The notes under the pieces were generated by a model. The model was not told where the DNA came from. It was given only the letters and a program-made list of their open reading frames with translations, and did not search any database. From the NCBI GenBank assembly GCA_020853515.1, contig JADYYU010000384.1, forward strand, positions 1 through 6,813: a stretch of 6,813 nucleotides of DNA, given 5' to 3'. The translations under genes were made by a program, and so were the position numbers. Position 1 is the first letter of the stretch. Each line of letters begins with the position of its first letter. Below are positions 1 to 5,878 of the stretch, piece by piece. This DNA is from Chitinophagaceae bacterium. Its GTDB lineage: Bacteria > Bacteroidota > Bacteroidia > Chitinophagales > Chitinophagaceae.

Positions 1-317
1 TAACCGTAACTATGGTTGAGTTTGCCGGCTATATATGCAGAAATTTTTTCGTTTGGTAATTCATCTTCGAGGTGGATCATTTCTACAATCAGGTCTTTCA
101 CCTTTTGTACAAAGGTACTTTTGGGATTTTCGATGATCTCGATGCCATATTTTTTGAGAGCAGTTTCCAAATCCTGGTATTGAGCTTTCGACAGGGCGTT
201 TTTAATTTCTATTTCGCCAATACCCGTCATTTCAAATTCGATGCCCATACTATTCAGTTGTTCCTGCACAATAATTTTGCAGGCCTGATGTATATCATAT
301 TTTATCTGGATTTTCAT
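1..317 (-). CDS. AraC-family helix-turn-helix regulator, N-terminal part (cut by window edge)
   Basis: The reverse strand from an ATG at 317 stays open to the left edge for 105 codons plus two bases; the stop lies outside. The protein starts MKIQIKYDIHQACKIIVQEQ and has a small alpha/beta N-terminal domain (about residues 1-62), then a helical stretch rich in charged residues and ending NHSYG. This matches my memory of a Bacteroidota group of AraC-type regulators of about 190 residues, in which a domain shaped like a heavy-metal-associated fold, usually without its CxxC metal site, precedes a C-terminal DNA-binding domain. Here only one Cys (C13) is left where a metal loop would be, so metal binding is unlikely. 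The DNA-binding helices would lie beyond the edge and cannot be checked. A -7 box (330-337) and an inverted repeat (318-350) lie directly upstream. The regulated genes are unknown. Confidence 0.75.
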   Translation of the reverse strand, partial: MKIQIKYDIHQACKIIVQEQLNSMGIEFEMTGIGEIEIKNALSKAQYQDLETALKKYGIEIIENPKSTFVQKVKDLIVEMIHLEDELPNEKISAYIAGKLNHSYG

Positions 318-350
318 AGTTTGTTAATTCAAAGGTATTACAAACAAACT
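318..350. promoter_or_regulatory. 8-bp inverted repeat around the regulator's -7 box (possible operator)
   Basis: AGTTTGTT at 318-325 is the exact reverse complement of AACAAACT at 343-350, with a 17-base spacer. The spacer contains the -7 box of the AraC-type gene, and the left arm abuts its start codon. A dimeric repressor, possibly the gene product itself, could block transcription here; alternatively the repeat is chance in AT-rich DNA. The repeat is seen directly; the operator role is inferred. Confidence 0.35.
330..337 (-). promoter_or_regulatory. Bacteroidota -7 promoter box for the AraC-type regulator
   Basis: On the minus strand this reads TACCTTTG, a perfect match to TAnnTTTG, the -7 element of Bacteroidota primary sigma factor promoters. 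It ends 13 bases upstream of the start codon at 317. No good -33 TTTG is present 19-21 bases further upstream, so the promoter may be weak or need an activator. Confidence 0.5.
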
Positions 351-405
351 GCAGAAATGGTATTACATCCTTAAAATTTCTTCAAGTGGTGCCCGGAAGT
401 GTAAC

Positions 406-419
406 AGGCATTTATGCCT
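406..419 (-). terminator. Small hairpin after the 727-residue protein gene (weak terminator candidate)
   Basis: AGGCA and TGCCT form a 5-bp stem with a four-base loop, 15 bases past the TAA stop of the secreted-protein gene. No T-tract follows on the minus strand, so intrinsic termination is doubtful. Confidence 0.2.
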
Positions 420-433
420 ATTTGAGTAAGCGT

Positions 434-2617
434 TTACATGATATTATTCTCCTGCATTTGGATTTTAAATGCTTTCAAAAACAGGGCCCCCATATTTTTA
501 TGCGGAGGTACATAATCATTAAATTTATCCATCAGGGCCGGTGTTTTCATTTGTGCGGCCAGTTCAGTCCATATCTCTATCCAGTTAATATCTTTTCCTG
601 CCAGCAGACGGTCCTGCACTGATTTGATAATGGGGTCGGTTACCAGCATGGTACCGGTTTGCTTGCTCGATATAATATGCGCATCTTCAGATGAACCTAA
701 GATCGACGAGAGATTGTGATACCCGCCACAAGAGCCCAGAATGATGATTTTATTATCCTGATTCAGGTATTTCAAAGTGCCTGGCAGATGATAACTATGC
801 CCGCGGTGTATCATAATGGCAGGTTTAATATTATGATCTTCCAGATAATTCACCAGCAGTTTCTGTGCTTCCTCGTCCTGCGGTTCGTCCAGTGGTAAAT
901 TCGCATAAACTGAAATTGGTTTGCCTTTGATTGAAGTCATTGTGATCCATTTGTCCGTTTTAACTATTTTCCAATCTTCCGGTTTGTAATTTGATAAAAA
1001 GCTGTTGTAAGACGATTTGCCATCTTCATCGCCATAAAAGAAGACCTGTTCAATGACTGCCCCGCTGTCGTTGATGATGTTTTTATTGGGCACATAGGCG
1101 ATCGGCGGTATTTTAAGTTCTGTCTGCAGGTCATCGCTCGTTTGCTCCGGATTAATGATAGAAACAGTCAATGTATGTAATAAAAAGTAGATGATCAATC
1201 CTCGTTTGTCATTCTCAAGGTAGGTTCGCTCATAATCTTTCTTGAGTTCTGCCAGCAAATAGTCAACCAGATTATCATCCTGAATGCTGCCAATAGCATC
1301 TGCTACGTCCACCGCATCCTCCAGATCGGTTTCTTTGTTTTTATCAATATTGTGTACAAACGAAGCCATCAGTGTATTTCTGTTTGGCTCATCGATGGCT
1401 GCCAGATACTGACTTAACTTATTATATCCGGCGCACATTCTGATGAAGGTTCGGAATTTATCCATTTGCAGTTCCTGCAGAAATACGTCTCCTTTTACAT
1501 CGCTCATTTTAGCCATCATGCGGTTGAATGAACCCACGAAGGTGCTGGTATATATTTCATCGCTGCAAAGTACCAGCAGGAAGTAGATCTCCTTCGCTGT
1601 AAGTGGTTCAATACATTTAAAACGCACAGGATCCTGAGCATCATGCAGTTCGTTCATGGTGCGCACATATTCAAGAGCCTGCTCTTTACACTCACGGTCA
1701 AGTATTTTTTTGCTGACATTGTCCGGTATCAATCGCTGCGCAATCAGGCTTTTATAATACGTGGCATTATCCTGTGTCAGAGTATTCACTTCGGCTAATG
1801 TTTTTCTCCCGTTTTTCAGGTCTTCAAGATAAACGATGGCACGCAGTGGTTTTTTGGCATTATCAGCAATATCCACGATGGTTTTTACCAGCGGATCGGT
1901 GCTTTTACGCACAATATTTTTTTCAAAAGAAGTACTGGTGGCATAGGTGAGTATCAGATTTGGCTTCTGGGGCGCTATCACTGTCATGAGTGTTACCGCG
2001 GCCTCTTTATCCGAAAATTCGTAAAACCTGGACATCATTTCATCCGGGTAAAGGCGCACCATATTGTTGTACACAGCTTCAAGGGCTGGACGGTCTTCTT
2101 TAAACATGTGTACACTTCCATAAACAGACCGTGTAAAATTTGAATTGATATAAGGCACCAGGCTTTCGTTGTCCTGCTGCAGTTTTAAAATATGTTCAAA
2201 ATTATTGATGAGGTTTTCATAATACAAAGGATTAACAGTGCCTGAGGTCATGTCTTTGTAATATTGTTTCAGGTCTTCTTCCAGATAAAGCAGGTATTTC
2301 ACTTTGGCCCAATGATCGAGGGGCAGGTTTTCAATCACGATCTGCAGTTGATCTACTTTTTTGATGATGACCTCGGTCAGCATTTCGCTGCTTTTTTTAT
2401 TTTTGATCAAAATAATCTTGCCATCTACTTTTTCGTCAAATTCATCGGCGGACTTTTGCAGCCTGTCAATTTTATCATGCGAAAGCTGACGGTTGATGGG
2501 TATTGGTTCCCACAGCGAAGTGGAAGTATAGGGATCTTTTTTATCTTTTTTATCTTTCTGGGCAAATGCCATGTGAGAGCATAAAATCAGACAAATAATA
2601 AAGGGGATGAATTTCAT
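434..2617 (-). CDS. Secreted protein of unknown function with a C-terminal clan CD (caspase/gingipain-like) peptidase-like region
   Basis: I do not recognise the family. The frame codes for 727 residues from the ATG at 2617; an ATG three codons upstream (2626) is also in frame. I prefer 2617 because it gives a signal peptide starting MKFIPF and places the start 15 bases after a strong -7 box, whereas 2626 would leave almost no leader. The signal peptide ends AFA before Gln (about residue 20), a type I site; there is no good lipobox. A KDKKDKKD linker follows. Residues about 30-500 look mainly helical, with no motif I can name. Near residue 523 begins an alpha/beta region with two strand-end motifs: PAIMIHRGHS (His607 in this numbering) and KIIILGSCGG (Cys630). 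This hydrophobic strand-His / hydrophobic strand-Cys order, the 23-residue spacing, and the later AHIISSKQTG strand and LLAGKDINW segment resemble clan CD peptidases. A Ser follows the His where Gly is usual, so activity is uncertain. Stop is TAA. Confidence 0.85.
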   Translation of the reverse strand: MKFIPFIICLILCSHMAFAQKDKKDKKDPYTSTSLWEPIPINRQLSHDKIDRLQKSADEFDEKVDGKIILIKNKKSSEMLTEVIIKKVDQLQIVIENLPLDHWAKVKYLLYLEEDLKQYYKDMTSGTVNPLYYENLINNFEHILKLQQDNESLVPYINSNFTRSVYGSVHMFKEDRPALEAVYNNMVRLYPDEMMSRFYEFSDKEAAVTLMTVIAPQKPNLILTYATSTSFEKNIVRKSTDPLVKTIVDIADNAKKPLRAIVYLEDLKNGRKTLAEVNTLTQDNATYYKSLIAQRLIPDNVSKKILDRECKEQALEYVRTMNELHDAQDPVRFKCIEPLTAKEIYFLLVLCSDEIYTSTFVGSFNRMMAKMSDVKGDVFLQELQMDKFRTFIRMCAGYNKLSQYLAAIDEPNRNTLMASFVHNIDKNKETDLEDAVDVADAIGSIQDDNLVDYLLAELKKDYERTYLENDKRGLIIYFLLHTLTVSIINPEQTSDDLQTELKIPPIAYVPNKNIINDSGAVIEQVFFYGDEDGKSSYNSFLSNYKPEDWKIVKTDKWITMTSIKGKPISVYANLPLDEPQDEEAQKLLVNYLEDHNIKPAIMIHRGHSYHLPGTLKYLNQDNKIIILGSCGGYHNLSSILGSSEDAHIISSKQTGTMLVTDPIIKSVQDRLLAGKDINWIEIWTELAAQMKTPALMDKFNDYVPPHKNMGALFLKAFKIQMQENNIM
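2534..2560. repeat. 9-bp tandem repeat, about three copies, coding a Lys/Asp linker
   Basis: The unit atctttttt occurs twice exactly (2534-2542, 2543-2551), then once in degenerate form (2552-2560). On the coding strand it gives the KDKKDKKD stretch just after the signal peptide of the secreted protein. Nine bases keep the frame, so copy number could vary between strains without harming the gene. Confidence 0.6.
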
Positions 2618-2631
2618 ATATGACATAAAAG

Positions 2632-2662
2632 CAAATGTAAAAATAAAATAAGGAACGGCAAA
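2632..2662 (-). promoter_or_regulatory. Complete Bacteroidota promoter (-33 and -7) of the secreted-protein gene
   Basis: On the minus strand TTTG (2662-2659) is followed by exactly 19 bases and then TACATTTG (2639-2632). This fits the Bacteroidota consensus TTTG-N19-TAnnTTTG fully. The -7 box ends 15 bases before the ATG at 2617 but only 6 before the ATG at 2626, which favours the inner start. The -33 TTTG lies inside the short palindrome CAAACCCGTTTG (2659-2670). Confidence 0.65.
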
Positions 2663-2681
2663 CCCGTTTGGTTTACCTTAA

Positions 2682-2723
2682 CAGATGAGTGATCTGCGAC
2701 GAAGACGGCTGTATCAGACAGCC
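2682..2723 (-). terminator. Two tandem hairpins after the desaturase gene (weak terminator candidate)
   Basis: The 3' flank of the desaturase gene holds GGCTGT/ACAGCC (2707-2712 with 2718-2723, five-base loop) and then CAGAT/ATCTG (2682-2686 with 2692-2696, five-base loop). Neither is followed by a clear T-run on the minus strand, so these may stabilise the 3' end or end transcription weakly. They lie between the desaturase stop and the next gene's promoter. Confidence 0.3.
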
Positions 2724-2746
2724 TGGATCAGCGAAGGAGGCTTGTT

Positions 2747-3814
2747 TTATGACATGCCCATTTGCCGCAGGTAGATAAAGTGCGAAGCAAGCGCCTTTCC
2801 GAAGGTTGGAAATGCATTGTATTTGATTTTGAGATCTTCGCAGGTTTTCTTGACGATCTTACTGATCTCGGGATAGTGAATATGCGAAACTTTTGGGAAA
2901 AGATGATGTTCTACCTGATAATTGAGACCGCCTACCAGCCAGGAGATCACTTTGTTGTTCATTGCAAAGTTCACGGTAGTATTCACCTGATGCAGGGCCC
3001 ATTCATTTTCAATTTTATTTTTGTCGTTTGGTACCGGAAATTCGGCTTCCTCTACCGCATGGGCCATCTGAAACACGAGGGCAAGTGTAACACCCAATAC
3101 AGCGTGCATGACAAAGAATCCAAGTAATGCTTTCCAGAATCCGAATATAAAGATGGGAATAAAAAAGAACAGAACAAGGTTGATTATTTTACCCAGCCAG
3201 AATTCCACATGATCGCTGGTTTTCATGGTTCTGATCTCGGTCGTGTTTATTTTTTTGGTTACCAGTTTCCAGTAATCATCAAACAGGATCCAGTTGAAGG
3301 TGGTGAAAAAATAGAGTGGTAGTGAATACAGATGCTGATAGCGATGAAACCAGCGGACTTTCTGTTCAGGGTGCAATCTGAACATAGGGTATTTGGCAAT
3401 ATCATCATCTAGTCCGTCAATGTTAGTGTAAGTATGATGCAGAATATTATGCTTGATCTTCCACAAAAAGGTGCTTCCCCCCATAAGGTCACCACCCAGA
3501 AATGCAATAATATTATTCACCCGGTTATTATCGCTGTAGCTGCCATGGGCTGCGTCGTGCATTACATTAAAGCCGATCGTAGCCTGTATAAAGCCTACCA
3601 AGCCGCACAGAAGCAGACTCAGCCATCCGGGGGGCTGTATAGATAATATAATTCCGTAAACGGTAAATAATGAAACCAGTAAAATAATCGTTTTTGAGTA
3701 CAATTGCCAGTTGCCGCGTACCGGAATATTATTTGATTTGAAGTACTGCTCTATCCGTTCATCGAGCAATGTTTTGAATGGGCGGGGATTATTGGTAAAA
3801 GTAATTTTCGACAT
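2747..3814 (-). CDS. Membrane fatty acid desaturase, front-end (acyl-lipid/acyl-CoA delta-5/6-like) type
   Basis: The 355-residue protein is an integral membrane di-iron desaturase that would insert a double bond into a fatty acyl chain using O2 and two electrons. The three His boxes are intact: HDAAH (86-90), HNILHH (122-127) and QVEHH (300-304). The Gln at the start of the third box is the mark of front-end desaturases. H275, in the segment LHQVNTT, is a likely further ligand. Hydrophobic segments lie at about 41-60, 63-85, 208-227 and 229-250, giving the usual four-helix arrangement with all boxes on the cytoplasmic side. No cytochrome b5 domain is fused, unlike many eukaryotic front-end enzymes, so a separate electron donor such as a ferredoxin is presumably used. 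Length is normal for the bacterial family. The start is ATG, preceded directly by eight T, and the stop is TAA. The gene lies 44 bases downstream of the phosphoesterase gene in the same direction. Substrate and double-bond position cannot be read from the sequence; adjustment of membrane fluidity is a reasonable inference. Confidence 0.92.
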   Translation of the reverse strand: MSKITFTNNPRPFKTLLDERIEQYFKSNNIPVRGNWQLYSKTIILLVSLFTVYGIILSIQPPGWLSLLLCGLVGFIQATIGFNVMHDAAHGSYSDNNRVNNIIAFLGGDLMGGSTFLWKIKHNILHHTYTNIDGLDDDIAKYPMFRLHPEQKVRWFHRYQHLYSLPLYFFTTFNWILFDDYWKLVTKKINTTEIRTMKTSDHVEFWLGKIINLVLFFFIPIFIFGFWKALLGFFVMHAVLGVTLALVFQMAHAVEEAEFPVPNDKNKIENEWALHQVNTTVNFAMNNKVISWLVGGLNYQVEHHLFPKVSHIHYPEISKIVKKTCEDLKIKYNAFPTFGKALASHFIYLRQMGMS

Positions 3815-3830
3815 AAAAAAAAGTAGGGTG

Positions 3831-3838
3831 CAAATATC
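3831..3838 (-). promoter_or_regulatory. Near-consensus -7 box for the desaturase
   Basis: On the minus strand this reads GATATTTG, five of the six fixed positions of TAnnTTTG, and ends 17 bases before the desaturase ATG. No good -33 element is found at the right distance. It sits in the 44-base gap between the phosphoesterase stop and the desaturase start, so the desaturase may have its own promoter as well as read-through transcription. Confidence 0.35.
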
Positions 3839-3858
3839 ATACTTATCTCGGCAATTTC

Positions 3859-5679
3859 CTACTCACTGAGTGTTATTTTGGTGGTAAAAACTGCGTTCCG
3901 GTCGTTTTTTACGGCCAGAAAATAGTTACCGCCGGCCATTTTACCCTGAAGACTCAGCACAACCTTTTTTTCTTTTACAGTCTGTGTTTCCCGATATAAG
4001 AGCATACCCATTTCATTATATATGGTGATACAGTAAGTGCCTGCATCAGGCAGATCAATACTGATCTGGTCGCGGGTCGGATTGGGATAAATGCCTGCTT
4101 GTACACGGATGCCATCCTCTGCAGAAGCCGGTGCAGCCTGCAGGATCTGAAAGGTGTCGGTGATGCAATTCCAGTGATCACTGACATATACTACGGTATC
4201 ATGGGTGGCCAAAAACTGAATGCTTTGTGTGGTATCACCGGTGCTCCAATTAAAGGGGGGCGTATGCCAGGCCGCCGCCAGCGTAAGAATAGACGGATAG
4301 CTGCAAAAGACCTTTTTGATTTTATTGGCATTTTTTAAAATAGTGAACCGGTCTTTAACAGCCTGTGCAGTATCAGTACTGATCCATTCTGCGTTTAACT
4401 CATTACCATGAATGCTCACATAAAGGGAACCATTATCGAGGTAATTAGCGTATTGCATCGCATTATGAGGCCATTGGGCCATAGGTAATTGGGGAACGGC
4501 GCTACCAGACCCGACCACCGTATAAATGACACCACTATCGCTCCGGGCCGTATTGTTTTTGATATACAGACAGGAATTGGGCGATCCGTCATAGCGGCCT
4601 GAACTATTCTGCACCAGATTTAAAGTAGAGTCAAAGGTCGATTCAAGCCCAAAATGATTTCGTATCATATTACTGCGCTGATAGGTATGGCAATGTCCGT
4701 TCAATACCAGATCCACATTGTATTTTTCCAGAATGGGATTGATGTTGGTACGCAAAGCCCCCAGATCTGTTTCGGCATCAGAATTGTGAGTGCCCATGCA
4801 GTAAGGCGGATGATGATAGCTGACGATGACCCAGGGCAGGGTATTTAAACTTAAATCATATTTCAGCCATTGCACCTGCGGTGAAAACGCGGTGTCTGCC
4901 AGTCCATAAAAAGTGCCGCTTACATTTTCAAGTCCGTAAGAATCCAGATTGATAAAATGTACATTGCCGATATTGTAAGAGTAGTAGCGCTCGTTGTTGC
5001 TTGCGATGCCGCCCATTTCGCCATTCTGCGGGTTCGAAAATATATCAATATAAGGGATCAGATGGTCTACCCGTCTGTTGTAATCATTGGCATAATCGTG
5101 ATTACCGAGGCAGGGCCACAAAACAATATGCTTCGTAATACTTTTTTGATAATAGTTGAAAAACCCATCCTGATAATTGGCATCATAACCCAGGGGATAA
5201 GCATTATCACCCAGCAGAATAAAGCCGTTGACAGGCAAGGTGTCGGTATGCTTCTCGAAGGCATTGATGACTGCCGTTTCCTGCGGTGTATTTTTGGCCA
5301 TATCTCCTACCGCCCAGAAACGCACCGGTTTATTATAGGTGGCAGAAGCAACCGGAGCAGTATGGAAATAATTTTGCGAATCGCCCTGTAGCGTGACCAG
5401 TGAAGTGCCTACACTGTAGTAATAACGAGTTTCAGCACTCAGGCTGCTCAGCGTTACAATGTGGTCGGTTACCAGAGCGGCCGTGTTTACTGCGATGTTG
5501 AGGTTATTTTTATTGGTGCCGTATTTGACCTGACTATTTCAAGGTACATCTGTTCGCCAGCGAATCACAATGCTATTGCTGGTGGCCATATTCATGTAGG
5601 GCCCGCGGGTCAGCACTTGTGCATGGTTTTTTTCAAAAATAAAAAAAGCTAAAAAGGTAAGGAGCAGAAATAGTCTCAT
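3859..5679 (-). CDS. Purple-acid-phosphatase-like metallophosphoesterase with T9SS sorting domain; frame interrupted by TGA at codon 47
   Basis: The gene runs from ATG at 5679 to TAG at 3859 (606 codons before the stop) with one in-frame TGA at 5539-5541. A GTG at 5325 would open a shorter frame, but it lies inside the catalytic domain's first strand, so I reject it as the start. Order: signal peptide (residues 1-20, ending NHA before Gln); an N-terminal fibronectin-like domain of the purple acid phosphatase type (about 22-112), containing IRWRTDVP, then the TGA, then NSQVKYG; a metallophosphatase domain (about 119-390); an Ig-like segment starting CSYPS and containing WSTGDTTQSI (about 459-516); and a type IX secretion tail from about 528, beginning GIYPNPT. 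All seven expected metal ligands are visible: D126, D158, Y161 (GDNAY), N193 (GNHD), H289, H329 and H331 (GHCH). It should hydrolyse phosphate esters outside the cell or on its surface; the substrate is unknown. If the TGA is real, the main product is a 46-residue fragment and this is a recent pseudogene. Confidence 0.85.
5539..5541 (-). other. In-frame TGA at codon 47 of the phosphoesterase gene
   Basis: The minus-strand codons read P46, TGA, N48, and the frame continues without shift into an intact domain on both sides. A single substitution from GGA, CGA, TCA, TGC, TGT or TGG would produce it. The other genes here contain no in-frame TGA, and Trp is encoded by TGG, so a changed genetic code is not supported. 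A nonsense mutation or a base-call error is most likely. Confidence 0.85.
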
Positions 5680-5716
5680 GGGTAAGGGCCTGAAAAAGTG
5701 GTACAAAATAAAACAA

Positions 5717-5845
5717 TTAATTCATATTAAGTTCACATTGAAATGATAAGGCATTCAAATCGTCCGCAGCTTCAGAAATTTCATCATGTTGCACAAGGAA
5801 TTGCTCTCTTTGGGCCATAGTGATTTTGTTGTCGGCCTGCTGCAT
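5717..5845 (-). CDS. Possible small protein of 42 residues in the divergent spacer
   Basis: A reverse-strand ORF runs from ATG at 5845 to TAA at 5717 and codes for 42 residues, starting MQQADNKITMAQREQFLVQH; a second ATG at codon 10 would give 33 residues. The product is hydrophilic, acidic in its second half and probably helical, with one Cys near the C-terminus and no signal peptide or membrane segment. It ends 37 bases before the phosphoesterase start, so the two could be co-transcribed. I see no -7 box at the usual distance upstream, and no relative comes to mind. It fills most of an otherwise empty spacer; it may be real or chance. Confidence 0.25.
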   Translation of the reverse strand: MQQADNKITMAQREQFLVQHDEISEAADDLNALSFQCELNMN

Positions 5846-5854
5846 TTTGATTGT

Positions 5855-5862
5855 TACCTTTG
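5855..5862 (+). promoter_or_regulatory. Bacteroidota -7 promoter box for hscA
   Basis: TACCTTTG is a perfect TAnnTTTG match ending 17 bases before the hscA ATG. No TTTG lies at the ideal -33 distance; the nearest is a TTG at 5829-5831 with a 23-base spacer. The predicted leader is very short and ends in eight T next to the start codon, with no Shine-Dalgarno sequence. Confidence 0.5.
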
Positions 5863-5878
5863 CGGCCTAATTTTTTTT

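Noticed and set aside
72..374. Plus-strand ORF of 100 codons at the left edge
   Set aside because: It is antisense to the AraC-type regulator, whose minus-strand frame matches a known family.
2762..3127. Plus-strand ORF of 121 codons opposite the desaturase
   Set aside because: It is a shadow of the desaturase coding strand, which carries intact His boxes.
3859..5325. Phosphoesterase starting at GTG 5325
   Set aside because: The GTG encodes the Val of the strand VRFWAVGD that leads into the first metal-binding Asp. Signal peptide and N-terminal domain are clearly encoded upstream in the same frame, starting at 5679.
4957..5391. Plus-strand ORF of 144 codons opposite the phosphoesterase
   Set aside because: It lies antisense to conserved catalytic motifs, and its translation has no recognisable features.
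5539..5541. Selenocysteine or reassigned TGA
   Set aside because: The position falls in a structural N-terminal domain away from the metal site, I see no clear hairpin directly downstream, and no other gene in the window uses TGA as a sense codon.
5704..5711. -7 box for the phosphoesterase (TTATTTTG on the minus strand)
   Set aside because: It lacks the conserved A at position two, has no -33 partner and lies 25 bases from the start, outside the 13-17 range of the other genes.
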